This document shows positions 1 through 8,485 of a stretch of 34,619 nt of DNA, one piece after another; the stretch's first letter is position 1; each line of letters opens with the position of its first letter. The stretch comes from Candidatus Hydrogenedentota bacterium (GTDB lineage: Bacteria; Hydrogenedentota; Hydrogenedentia; Hydrogenedentales; GCA-2746185). Both the position numbers and the translations under genes were made by a program. The notes under the pieces were generated by a model. That model was not told where the DNA came from. It did not search any database and was given only the letters and a program-made list of their open reading frames with translations. The DNA lies in assembly GCA_947486375.1 (NCBI GenBank), contig CANKTP010000017.1, positions 1-34,619 on the forward strand, read 5' to 3'.

Positions 1-2474
1 ACCGGCTGGTCGAAATCGGGAGGGTTCTGTTCCGGATCGCCGAAATCGGAACCCGAGAACGCCAGCATCAAGGCAACCATGTCAGATACTTCCTGGTCGG
101 TCTCCGGGTTGAATGCGGGGGACGACAGGAAGGTCACGAGATTGTCCACGGTCCCGTCGTGCAGGAAGCCGAAGCCCGATCGGCTCAAGGTGTGTCCCAA
201 GTCCATGCCGATCTTTTCGTACCCGTTCCGCAAGTGCGGAATCTTGATGGCACGGTTCGTCGAGCCGTCGACAGACACGATGGAAACGTGGTGATTCCCC
301 ATCCCGTCAACGGGGAATGGTTGGAACGAGGACCCATTCCAGAACGTGTCCGGTCCATTCCCCAGCGGCAACGTGTGGCAGGTGACGCAGTTGAAGGGGC
401 CATCCTGCCGCATGTCGACCCCAGGCGCCCGGGGCTCCGTTCCCATGTAGAGGCGCAGCCCGCGCTGGGCGTCGCCGTTGGGCATCGCGTCGCCCCGGTT
501 CGTCCCGAAGAAGCCCGTCGAGTACTGGTTCAGGATGGGCACATCCACCGGGAGGGAATTGTCGATCTCCCGATAAGGGTTCGGCGGGAAATGAATCGAC
601 GCGAGAAACTCCTTGAACTCCTGCATCTCCCCGGGCGTCAACATCGCGTCGTCGCCTTGGAGTCCCATGAACGCGGGATTGAACTCCTCGATGCCGCGCC
701 GATCTCCCCGCCAATGGAGCGGTTCCTTCCCGATAATGTCCTGAAAGGTTTGCGTCGCCATCGGCCCCTTCATCGGGTGAAACGGCCGGAAGTCGCTCAG
801 TTGGATTCCGAAGCCCAAGTTCTGGTCGAGGTGAGACTTGATGTCGCCCGCCGGATCGCCCAAATCCCACGCCAGCCGGTCCATGCGCGAATCGACATGG
901 CACGATCCGCACGCGATCTGGCCCAGGCCCGAATTCTTGCGCGTGTCGTACACGTGTTTGCGGCCTGTCCGAATCGCCTCCGGCGTGGGGTCGTGGTAGT
1001 CGGCGCTCGCGATGATCTCGAGACTCTCCGTGTCGATGGCCGTGACGGTCCCGGCGAACCGGTGCGCGACGTAGAGCCGGTCGCGCGCCTCGTCCAACGC
1101 GAGGCCGGTCGGGCCTTCGGCCACCTCGATCGGCTGCGCCGTTTCGCGCGCGCCCGAGGGATCGATCACGATAATATTGTTCGATCCCAACCCTGATACA
1201 TAGCCGCGGTCGCCCGCAATGTTCCAGACAATGCCCCGGGGATCGCCCACCGACTTGTCGCGCTCCGCCTGGGCGATGGTCGAAGTGAGGTAGTCAAGGT
1301 GCGGATTGAGGTCGGAGACCGGGGCGCCTGCCGGTGCAAAGGGATCTACCGTGGCCATCTGGACGCGCAGGAACTTCCCCGTGATGTTCGGCTCGAAGCG
1401 CACTTCGTTCGTCGCGTCCGTCCCGATCACGGTGACGGCCCCGGTCGCGGGATTCACCCCAAGCGCCATGCAAATGTTCATCAAGCCCGTGGCGTAGCTC
1501 ACCTCGCGGGTCGAGGTCTCGATTATGGCGAGGTCGTTGTCGACCACGTCCCAACCCGGTACCCGCCCGCTGTCCGCGGCGTTCGCGCCGCTCACGACGC
1601 CGGTCCAGTCCCCCCCGTTATCGTCCATCCAGTTTCCCAGGGCATCGCGTTTCACGATGAGGCCCACCCGGGGAGGAGGAGGCAGGACGGGATTAATTGC
1701 GGGAAAAATCTGGCCCCCCGAATTGGGCGGGGGATTCACCCCGCCGTAGGGTCCCGTGTTGCTCACGACGTTCGGCAATAGCGGCGTGATGAAATTGATG
1801 AGCCCGCCGCCCAACACCGTCGAACGGTTCCCGGACTCGAATATGGCGACGTATACCTGCTCGCCGTCGGCGCTGACCGCCATCGCCTTCGGCTCTTCGC
1901 CAAGAATATCAATGTGACTGACCGCGCCCGCGGCGGGCTGCTCGGGGTCCACGACGAGGATCACGTTCGACTGCGAACAAGAGATGTACGCCATTTCGGG
2001 CGTGCCCGCGAAGACGACATCGGCCGGCTCGTCGCCGAAATCCTTCGGGATGCCGGCCGGGAACGTCGATGCGAACGGCAGGGCGCGCGTGTCGACGGTC
2101 GCCTTCACCCGCAACGCCGCGGCCAGGTGGTCTTTCTCGTGGAGGGACGATACGTCGATCACGCTCACGGTGTCGGAAACGTGATTGACGACCCAAAGCT
2201 CGTTGTCCGAGCGAAAGCGAGCCGATACGGGGTCGACCCCGACGGGGACCGATGCCACGGGGTCAGGAATGCCGGAGGAAACATCGAACAACTCGACGCG
2301 CCCATCGGGCGTGTTACACACGGCCAGGAGCGTGCCTCCCGGGCTTAGGTCAATGGGCGACACATGGGGCGTCTCGAAATTGACGAACCCGGCCGCCGCA
2401 TGGCTTTTAATACAGGGTAAAAATACAGTAAACGCCACGAGCGCCAAACGAAAAGGACCGCAGTATCCGAGCAT
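1..2474 (-). CDS. Secreted beta-propeller / di-haem cytochrome c protein (partial, C-terminus missing)
   Basis: Reading leftward from an ATG at 2474, the frame stays open to the window edge (824 codons), so the C-terminus is missing. The N-terminus has a hydrophobic signal-like segment of about 25 residues. Residues about 30-450 show YVTN-type propeller blades (for example LWVVNHVSDTVSVIDV and PKAMAVSADGEQVYVAIF). Two c-type haem motifs follow: CGSCH at residues 522-526 (897-911) and CVTCH at 696-700 (375-389), in the MauG/cytochrome c peroxidase-like layout with a later LRNGYEKIGMDLGHTLSRSG-type stretch. This implies a periplasmic or surface redox protein; the substrate is unknown. The start is supported by a GGGAG-like Shine-Dalgarno just upstream and by the signal peptide. 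It is divergent from the operon at 2688. Haem motifs and propeller repeats are seen directly; an oxidase or peroxidase role is inference. Confidence 0.85.
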   Translation of the reverse strand, partial: MLGYCGPFRLALVAFTVFLPCIKSHAAAGFVNFETPHVSPIDLSPGGTLLAVCNTPDGRVELFDVSSGIPDPVASVPVGVDPVSARFRSDNELWVVNHVSDTVSVIDVSSLHEKDHLAAALRVKATVDTRALPFASTFPAGIPKDFGDEPADVVFAGTPEMAYISCSQSNVILVVDPEQPAAGAVSHIDILGEEPKAMAVSADGEQVYVAIFESGNRSTVLGGGLINFITPLLPNVVSNTGPYGGVNPPPNSGGQIFPAINPVLPPPPRVGLIVKRDALGNWMDDNGGDWTGVVSGANAADSGRVPGWDVVDNDLAIIETSTREVSYATGLMNICMALGVNPATGAVTVIGTDATNEVRFEPNITGKFLRVQMATVDPFAPAGAPVSDLNPHLDYLTSTIAQAERDKSVGDPRGIVWNIAGDRGYVSGLGSNNIIVIDPSGARETAQPIEVAEGPTGLALDEARDRLYVAHRFAGTVTAIDTESLEIIASADYHDPTPEAIRTGRKHVYDTRKNSGLGQIACGSCHVDSRMDRLAWDLGDPAGDIKSHLDQNLGFGIQLSDFRPFHPMKGPMATQTFQDIIGKEPLHWRGDRRGIEEFNPAFMGLQGDDAMLTPGEMQEFKEFLASIHFPPNPYREIDNSLPVDVPILNQYSTGFFGTNRGDAMPNGDAQRGLRLYMGTEPRAPGVDMRQDGPFNCVTCHTLPLGNGPDTFWNGSSFQPFPVDGMGNHHVSIVSVDGSTNRAIKIPHLRNGYEKIGMDLGHTLSRSGFGFLHDGTVDNLVTFLSSPAFNPETDQEVSDMVALMLAFSGSDFGDPEQNPPDFDQP

Positions 2475-2517
2475 ACCCGAGTATCTCCCTATTGGCTGAT
2501 GGAACCCCGTGCAAGTG

Positions 2518-2546
2518 AGTGTACCCCGAGTCGCCGCATAAATCAA
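2518..2546 (-). promoter_or_regulatory. Candidate sigma70 promoter of the cytochrome gene
   Basis: On the minus strand TTGATT (2541-2546), a 17-bp spacer and TACACT (2518-2523) give four of six matches in each box. It lies about 45 bp upstream of the ATG at 2474. The match is moderate. Confidence 0.35.
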
Positions 2547-2630
2547 TCGCATTGGTATAACCGTATATCTGTATAAATATTCAATGTTTGGCATCAAACA
2601 ATCGAGCCAACGCTCCGCCCCCAGTTCATC

Positions 2631-2659
2631 TTGACCCGCGTCGCGGGGTCTCCTATCAT
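2631..2659 (+). promoter_or_regulatory. Sigma70-like promoter of the 2688-8387 operon
   Basis: TTGACC (2631-2636), a 17-bp spacer and TATCAT (2654-2659) match the consensus at five of six positions in each box. It ends 28 bp before the ATG at 2688, which has an AGGAG Shine-Dalgarno at 2677-2681. No other strong promoter is visible until 8387, so it probably drives four genes. Confidence 0.65.
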
Positions 2660-2687
2660 GCAAGCCTCATCCTCACAGGAGTGATCC

Positions 2688-3785
2688 ATGCCTCATCCCC
2701 AATTCGATCGCCGGCGCGTCCGATGCAAGCCCTTGGGCGAACGCAAGAATAAGGTCCGAATCGAGCGGGACCATGTGCCAGTTACCGCCACGCCCGCACC
2801 CCTGTCCGAACCCGCCCAAGCCATCGTCGAGGAAACTGCGGAACGGATGCGAGCGGCCCGGGCCGCCGGACGGCCCCGGATGCTCGCCTTCGGCGCCCAC
2901 ACGATCAAGAACGGACTGTCCCCGGTCATCATTCGCCTGATCGAGCAAGGGTGGTTCACGCACCTGGCGACCAACGGGGCCGGCATCATCCACGACTGGG
3001 AATTCGCCTACCAAGGGGCAAGTAGCGAAGAGGTCAAGGCCAACGTCGCGCGCGGCGAATTTGGGACCTGGGAGGAAACGGGGTATTACCTCAACCTTGC
3101 GCTTGTCATTGGCGCATACGAGGGCCTTGGGTACGGGGAGTCGGTCGGCGCGTTGGTCGAGACCGAGGGCTTGACCGTTCCGCCGGAGGGCGAATTGCTC
3201 TCGGCAATCGGGGCCGCGAGCGCGGACCCGGGGCGCGCGGCCGCGGCGGCGGACCTGCTTGGATGCCTCCGCGAGTTTCGGATTCCGCCCGGGCGAATGA
3301 ATGTGCCCCACCCCTACAAGCGCTTTGGTTTGCAAGCTGCGGCCTATCGTCTCGCGGTCCCGTTCACGGGCCACCCGATGTTCGGGCACGACATCATCTA
3401 TGTCCATCCGATGAGTCATGGCGCGGCGATCGGGCGCACGGCCGAACGCGATTTCCTCGCCTACGCCGAGGGCGTCGCAAACCTGGACGGGGGCGTTTAC
3501 CTGTCCATCGGCTCATCGGTCATGTCGCCGATGATCTTCGAGAAGTCGATGTCGATGGCGCAGAACCTTGCCCTCCAGGAAGGCCACCCGCTCGAGCGTC
3601 ATTACATGGCAATCGTCGACCTGGCGAAGTCGCATTGGGACTGGACCCAGGGCGAGCCGCCGGAGAACAACCCCGACTATTATTTGCGCTACAATAAGAC
3701 CTTCTCGCGCATGGGCGGCACGATGCGGTATTGCAGTGCCGACAACCGCGATGTCTTGCTGTCCCTGCTCCGCATCCTTGGCTGA
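2688..3785 (+). CDS. Deoxyhypusine synthase-like protein
   Basis: 365 aa, cytoplasmic, no signal peptide. ATG preceded by AGGAG at a 6-bp spacing. The segment AFGAHTIKNGLSPVIIRLIE, then NGAGIIHDWEFAYQGA and MFGHDIIYVHP, resembles the bacterial branch often annotated as deoxyhypusine synthase-like, with a Rossmann-type NAD-binding fold. The lysine-bearing C-terminal GSDSGA-type motif of true deoxyhypusine synthase is not visible; the C-terminus reads NKTFSRMGGTMRYCSADNRD instead. Hypusine formation is therefore doubtful, and a sugar or NAD-linked reaction is equally possible. It is first in the operon, 32 bp before gmhA, which hints at a link to heptose or nucleotide-sugar metabolism (inference). 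Family call moderate, function unknown. Confidence 0.6.
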   Translation: MPHPQFDRRRVRCKPLGERKNKVRIERDHVPVTATPAPLSEPAQAIVEETAERMRAARAAGRPRMLAFGAHTIKNGLSPVIIRLIEQGWFTHLATNGAGIIHDWEFAYQGASSEEVKANVARGEFGTWEETGYYLNLALVIGAYEGLGYGESVGALVETEGLTVPPEGELLSAIGAASADPGRAAAAADLLGCLREFRIPPGRMNVPHPYKRFGLQAAAYRLAVPFTGHPMFGHDIIYVHPMSHGAAIGRTAERDFLAYAEGVANLDGGVYLSIGSSVMSPMIFEKSMSMAQNLALQEGHPLERHYMAIVDLAKSHWDWTQGEPPENNPDYYLRYNKTFSRMGGTMRYCSADNRDVLLSLLRILG

Positions 3786-3817
3786 GCGGGCCGCTCCGAC
3801 CGTTCTTCGAGGATCCG

Positions 3818-4477
3818 ATGCCAGAACTTACGCCCGTGGAACAGGAATGCCTCGACGCCTTGCCGGCGCGCCGCCCGGATCTTACCGGGTGCATCGGGCC
3901 GTTGCTCGAGCTGCACGACGCGCTGGTTCGTTGTTATGACGGCGGAGGCAAATTGCTCGCCTGCGGCAACGGCGGGAGCAACGCCGACGCGATGCACATA
4001 GTGGGCGAATTGTGCAAGAGTTTCGAACGCAAGCGTCCCCTGCCGGATTCCTTTCGCGACGCATTGCAGGGCCTTCCGTGGGGGGACGAACTTGCCGCAC
4101 ACCTCGAGGCGGGCCTCGCCGCGGTTGCCATCGGGTTCAACGGCTCGTTGAAAACCGCTGTCGAGAACGATTCCGCCCTGCGCGACATCGCCTTCGCCCA
4201 GGAAGTCTGCGCCCTCGCAAAGCCCGGCGACGTGTTGCTCGCCATCTCGACCTCGGGGAACGCGGCGAATTGCCTGATGGCGATGTCGACCGCAAAGGCC
4301 GTCGGTTGCACCACGGTTACGTTGACAGGCCCGCACGGCGGGAAACTCGCGATTCATGCGGACATCGCCGTCAAGGCGCCGGGGGATTCGGTCAAGACCA
4401 TCCAAGAGGCCCACATTTGCCTCTATCACACCATGTGTTGCCTGATCGAAGCCCACTATTTCCCGGAGAAACGGTGA
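3818..4477 (+). CDS. gmhA: Sedoheptulose-7-phosphate isomerase (SIS domain)
   Basis: 219 aa. The family converts D-sedoheptulose 7-phosphate to D-glycero-D-manno-heptose 7-phosphate, the first step of ADP-heptose synthesis for LPS core or S-layer glycans. Visible motifs are ACGNGGSNADAMH (residues about 48-60), the SIS phosphate loop ISTSGNAAN, TLTGPHGG, and the C-terminal IQEAHICLYH that carries the family's catalytic Glu/His. An insertion around FERKRPLPDSF to LPWGDEL is typical of several bacterial GmhA proteins. I chose the ATG at 3818 over upstream in-frame ATGs because GAGGAT precedes it and homology begins there; the longer form would overlap the previous gene. The stop is 2 bp before the next start. 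No kinase or epimerase partner is in the window. Confidence 0.88.
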   Translation: MPELTPVEQECLDALPARRPDLTGCIGPLLELHDALVRCYDGGGKLLACGNGGSNADAMHIVGELCKSFERKRPLPDSFRDALQGLPWGDELAAHLEAGLAAVAIGFNGSLKTAVENDSALRDIAFAQEVCALAKPGDVLLAISTSGNAANCLMAMSTAKAVGCTTVTLTGPHGGKLAIHADIAVKAPGDSVKTIQEAHICLYHTMCCLIEAHYFPEKR

Positions 4478-4479
4478 GG

Positions 4480-6528
4480 ATGCAGTTGCAAACGGCGCTC
4501 ATCGCACTGGCGGCGATGATGTCCCTGACGCTCTCGCCGCAGGCGTCCACGCTCGCCGGGCACGTGGCGTTGCCGGACGGTTCGCACGCCTCGGGAGCGC
4601 GCGTGTTTGTCGAGATGGGGCTCGGGGGCGCGCTGATCGAGTCGACCGCGGGCGACGACGGGGCGTTTCGTTTCGACGGCGTGCGGCCGGGCCGGGCGAT
4701 CGGGGTCTTCGCCCTGCGCGACGGCCACGGCTTTGGCGGCGCCAGCATCGACCTTGCGATCGCGGAGGACATGGCGGACATCGCCATCCGGCTCGCCCCG
4801 GCCGGAGTCATCCACGGGCGGGTACTGAACTACGAGGGAGCCGCGATCCAGGGCGCCCGGGTGACCCGAGTCGCCTTGCCCGGCTCGAAAGTCAGCATTC
4901 CCTTCGCGAAACTGGTCCCCTTCGGGTTCGAGGAGCCCAAGAGCGGGGCGGACGGTTCTTTCGCCGTTCCGCTGCTTCCCGAGGGCGCGGTTGCGGACCT
5001 GAAGATTGTCCATCCCGAATATGCCCAGGAGGCGGCGGCCGGCATCGCGGTGGGCGAACGCAACGCCCGCGTCACGATGTACCGGGGCGTCGTGGTGACC
5101 GGGAACGTGTTGACGCGCGGTGCCAATCGTCCTGTCGCCAACGCCAGCGTGATCATCAGCAAGAGCGACCCGCCCCGGGACACGGTGGCGGCGAAAAGCG
5201 GCGGGGACGGATCGTTCACCGTGAGGCTGAAGCCCGGCGCGTACCACTTCGCGGCGATCGCGGATTCGTCGCGCACCCAGGCCGGCCTGCGCCTGCTCAT
5301 CGGCGGAGATTCGCCTGCCGCCACCGTCGCCTTGTATGTGACCGGCTCGGGAAGGATTCGCGGCGCCGTCAAGGACGCGGCCACGGATGCGCCGGTGAAA
5401 GGCGCGCGTGTCACGCTCGATACGGGCGGGCTGCTGTCCGACATTGCCGTCACCGGCCCCACCGGCGAATACGAATTGATTGCCACCGAGGGAGAAAACG
5501 TCGTCGGCCTCGAGTCCGCTCCCGGCTACGCCGCGCCGAGTGGCCGGGACCTCAAGGTCGCCGTCGCCGACGGCGCGATTGTCGACATGCCCGCATTCTT
5601 CCTGGCCTCGATCCCAACCTATTCGATCGCGATCGAGAGCGAAGACGGCATGCCCGTCCCGGGGGCGGTGGTCTCGATGCTCCGGCCCCAACAATTCGGG
5701 TGGAGGTTTGCGGACCGCCAGGGCCGCGTGACGATCGCGCTCGCTTCGCTCCCCGCCGACGGCATCGTCGTGGGATTGGCGGAACACCCCGCGACGCCGC
5801 ATGGCGCGATATTTTCCGTCGACCGCGCGGCGAGCGACGCCGGGGCCGTGGTGAGACTCCTGCCGTTGACGGCCATCCGGGGCAATGTCGTCGGCGACAA
5901 CGGCGCGCCCATCGAGGGGGCCCTCGTGGATGGGCGCACCAAACCCGGGAACATTGCGGAGACGCTCATCCTGTGGCGGACCCTTTCCGGCCGCGACGGC
6001 ACGTTTCAATGGAGCGGTGTCGTGCCGCACCTGCCTCAATATTGCGTCGCCTCCACGCCGGGGACCGCCGGCATCGAGGCCCCCTCGGGCGTTTCGGACT
6101 CCTTCATCACGGACTTCGATCCCGGGGAGGACTTGGGGAGCATCGTTGTCCCCCGCGGAACGGACTCGGTGTCGCTGGCCGGCAGGCGGCTGAAATGTTT
6201 CGATGCGCCCGTCCTCTGCGGGAATCCCCCGGACGCGAAGGCGCTGCGAGGCCGCCCCGCGCTGGCGGTGTATTGCAGCCCCGCCGAGTTCGGCTATGTC
6301 CGCGACGCATTGTGCGAGGCGATAAGGAGCGGACCCTTGTCGCAAATCGCCATCGCCCTCGTGACGCCGGGCCCGGTCGAATGCGGGGAGACGCCGTTCC
6401 CAGTCCTTGAGGGAAAGGCTCCCGGCGGCGCGCGCACCTACCTGACCAACGGGGATGGCGATGTGGTGCTCGAGACCTTCGGATTGCCCCCGTTGCACGC
6501 GATCCAATCGGCGCTTTCGGCGAAATGA
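4480..6528 (+). CDS. Secreted carboxypeptidase-regulatory-like repeat protein with degenerate thioredoxin-like C-terminus
   Basis: 682 aa with an N-terminal signal peptide (hydrophobic run, cleavage near ASTLAG). About six Ig-like carboxypeptidase D regulatory modules follow, each of the pattern G-x-V...G-A-x-V...D-G-x-F/Y, such as GHVALPDGSHASGARVFVEM, GRVLNYEGAAIQGARV and IRGNVVGDNGAPIEGALV. The last 110 residues (from LRGRPALAVYCSPAEF) have the spacing of a thioredoxin/TlpA fold but no CxxC. It is probably a periplasmic or surface protein. The start lies 2 bp after the gmhA stop; a GTG at 4474 is an in-frame alternative overlapping that stop. Its own stop overlaps the next ATG (ATGA, 6525-6528), so the two genes are translationally coupled. 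The paralogous next gene has the same architecture. No enzymatic function can be assigned. Confidence 0.75.
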   Translation: MQLQTALIALAAMMSLTLSPQASTLAGHVALPDGSHASGARVFVEMGLGGALIESTAGDDGAFRFDGVRPGRAIGVFALRDGHGFGGASIDLAIAEDMADIAIRLAPAGVIHGRVLNYEGAAIQGARVTRVALPGSKVSIPFAKLVPFGFEEPKSGADGSFAVPLLPEGAVADLKIVHPEYAQEAAAGIAVGERNARVTMYRGVVVTGNVLTRGANRPVANASVIISKSDPPRDTVAAKSGGDGSFTVRLKPGAYHFAAIADSSRTQAGLRLLIGGDSPAATVALYVTGSGRIRGAVKDAATDAPVKGARVTLDTGGLLSDIAVTGPTGEYELIATEGENVVGLESAPGYAAPSGRDLKVAVADGAIVDMPAFFLASIPTYSIAIESEDGMPVPGAVVSMLRPQQFGWRFADRQGRVTIALASLPADGIVVGLAEHPATPHGAIFSVDRAASDAGAVVRLLPLTAIRGNVVGDNGAPIEGALVDGRTKPGNIAETLILWRTLSGRDGTFQWSGVVPHLPQYCVASTPGTAGIEAPSGVSDSFITDFDPGEDLGSIVVPRGTDSVSLAGRRLKCFDAPVLCGNPPDAKALRGRPALAVYCSPAEFGYVRDALCEAIRSGPLSQIAIALVTPGPVECGETPFPVLEGKAPGGARTYLTNGDGDVVLETFGLPPLHAIQSALSAK

Positions 6529-8387
6529 AAGGCCCTTGGCTTTGTGCGGCCCGCGCCGCGGCGATCGCCGCCGGACCCGTCATGGCGTCCGCCGCCTACG
6601 ACGTTGCCGGAATCGTCCAAGACTCGTCGGGCAACGCCGTGCCAGCGGCCTCCGTGTGGCTCAGCCAGGATCGCAATGTCCGGGTGGCCACGGCGAACGA
6701 ACGGGGCCGCTTCGAGTTCGACCGCCTCGACGTGGGCCCGGCGACCATCGTGGCCTTCAAGGATGGGTTTTCCGTCGGGGGACTCGAGGGACAAATCGTC
6801 GGCACGAGCAATGTCTACGTCACCCTTTTCGAACCGGACACCCTGACGTTGAAGGTACTCGACCCGCGCGCGGCTCCCCTGGCCGGGGCGCGCGTCAAGG
6901 GGCTCCAAATCAACGACGCCTTTTTTGTCGACGTCGACGATCTTGTCGGCCATGGATTTCCGTCGGAACGAAGCGGCGAGGACGGAATGCTCCATATCCC
7001 GCACATGCCCAAGGACGGTTTCGTGCGCCCAATCGTCGCACACCGCGATTTTGCGGAGTATCGTTCGCCGACGTTACCGGTGGGCGAGACGGTGCCCATT
7101 CGTCTTGGCGACGGGGTCAAGCTCCGGGGACGAGTTAGGAACAGCGCGGGCGCGGGCGTTGCGCGGGCCCGGGTTTCCGTATTCCGGGCGACCGGCGGGG
7201 GACAGACAGAATTTGCCGAGGTGCTTACCGGGCCGGAAGGGTTCTACACGGCCTCGGTCCCCCCGGGGGACTACTACGTGACGGCGCGGCATCTCGACCA
7301 TGCGATACCCGATGCGCGATCGATCACATGTCCCGCCGGGACCGAGGAGGCGATTCTCGATATCGCGCTTCTTCCGCCGCACCGGATTTCCGGCAGGGCC
7401 CTGACGCAAGCCGGCGAACCGCTTGCCGGGGTGCGCGCGTCTTACATTGCCCGCGGCACGGTCTTCGCCGAGGCATGGAGCGACGTGCTAGGGAATTTCC
7501 GCCTCACGGTGTCCGACGGCTCGGGCACGATCAGCCTCTCTCCGCCCAGGCGATTCTGTGTCGTGGGCGATGCGGACATCGAGTTCGAGACGCGGGGCGC
7601 CGAGGACCTCGATATGGGCGAGGTACGCTTCACGCCCCTCCCCGAGATTTCGGGCACGATTGATCCCGGGGACAACGCCGCGAAGGACAGGGTGCTTGTG
7701 TCCACCCGGAACATTAATCCGCCCCAATGGGCCGTCACCGATCCGGAAGGCCGATTCTCCATTGCCTTGGAATTTATGCCCCCGGGGGGCGCCGTCGAGC
7801 TTCGCGCCGAGCACGCCGACCGTTTCATGCGTGCCGACATGGAGTTCTCGATTCCGAAGGCCAAGCCGCTCGAATCCCGGCTCAAGGCATTCGAACCGGA
7901 CATCCGCGCCGCGCGCGAGGGCATGCCGAACAAACTGGGGCACCTCGTGGGCGACCCCGCGCCGGAATGGTCTTGTGGAGACTGGTACAACCTGACGCCA
8001 CCCAACGAGCCACCGCCTTCGCTCGCCTCGCTGCGCGGCAAGGTCGTCGTGTTGACGTTTTGGGGGGGCTTTGCGAATATCGGTTCCTCGTCATACCCGA
8101 TGGAAGAACTACGGGCATTGTATTCCCTACTCCGTTCATCGACGGATATGGCCTTCGTGGGGATTCACGATGCGGGCGTCACCGTGGAGGAGGCGGCCCA
8201 GTACGTGGCCGATGCCCGCCTCGAGTTTCCCGTCGGACGCGACGCCGAAGGCTCCCCGACATTCGACCAATACAGCATCAACGTGATTCCCCAGACGGTG
8301 CTCATCGACCGCGAGGGACGCCTCGCGCATTTCGACCTCGACGGAAGATTGCTCGAATTGATCAAGGACCTTGTCCGCCGGAAGTAA
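6525..8387 (+). CDS. Secreted carboxypeptidase-regulatory-like protein with cysteine-less TlpA/AhpC-TSA domain
   Basis: 620 aa. N-terminal signal peptide with an alanine-rich core and cleavage near MASAA. About five regulatory-like modules follow, for example AGIVQDSSGNAVPAASVWLS, GRVRNSAGAGVARARVSVF and GRALTQAGEPLAGVRASY. Residues about 465-620 are a clear TlpA/ResA-type thioredoxin domain: GDPAPEW, SLRGKVVVLTFWGGFANIG, then NVIPQTVLIDREGRL, which keeps the cis-proline. The active site expected as W-C-x-x-C after FW reads G-G-F-A-N-I-G, so both redox cysteines are absent. It overlaps the upstream paralog by 4 bp and is last in the operon. Disulphide chemistry seems excluded; a binding or scaffold role is inference. 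Confidence 0.8.
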   Translation: MKGPWLCAARAAAIAAGPVMASAAYDVAGIVQDSSGNAVPAASVWLSQDRNVRVATANERGRFEFDRLDVGPATIVAFKDGFSVGGLEGQIVGTSNVYVTLFEPDTLTLKVLDPRAAPLAGARVKGLQINDAFFVDVDDLVGHGFPSERSGEDGMLHIPHMPKDGFVRPIVAHRDFAEYRSPTLPVGETVPIRLGDGVKLRGRVRNSAGAGVARARVSVFRATGGGQTEFAEVLTGPEGFYTASVPPGDYYVTARHLDHAIPDARSITCPAGTEEAILDIALLPPHRISGRALTQAGEPLAGVRASYIARGTVFAEAWSDVLGNFRLTVSDGSGTISLSPPRRFCVVGDADIEFETRGAEDLDMGEVRFTPLPEISGTIDPGDNAAKDRVLVSTRNINPPQWAVTDPEGRFSIALEFMPPGGAVELRAEHADRFMRADMEFSIPKAKPLESRLKAFEPDIRAAREGMPNKLGHLVGDPAPEWSCGDWYNLTPPNEPPPSLASLRGKVVVLTFWGGFANIGSSSYPMEELRALYSLLRSSTDMAFVGIHDAGVTVEEAAQYVADARLEFPVGRDAEGSPTFDQYSINVIPQTVLIDREGRLAHFDLDGRLLELIKDLVRRK

Positions 8388-8449
8388 CGCGGAATTACTT
8401 CGCCCACGGGGCCTCGGCCGAAATGTTCCATACTTCCGGGCGCGGGAAA

Positions 8450-8465
8450 ATCGCGGCGTCGCGAT
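8450..8465 (-). terminator. Weak candidate terminator after pilR
   Basis: A perfect 6-bp stem, ATCGCG/CGCGAT, with a 4-nt loop sits 20 bp past the pilR stop. On the minus strand a short run of T residues follows it. The T-tract is short, so this is tentative. It lies in the 98-bp gap between two convergent genes. Confidence 0.3.
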
Positions 8466-8485
8466 GTCCGTCGCGCGCGAACCGC

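Noticed and set aside
159-1196. Long plus-strand open frame over the cytochrome gene
   Set aside because: Arg/Val/His-rich shadow of the minus-strand gene, which shows haem motifs and propeller repeats.
4456-6507. 683-codon minus-strand frame opposite the first repeat protein
   Set aside because: Codon composition is that of an antisense shadow in GC-rich DNA; the plus-strand frame has a signal peptide and repeat modules.
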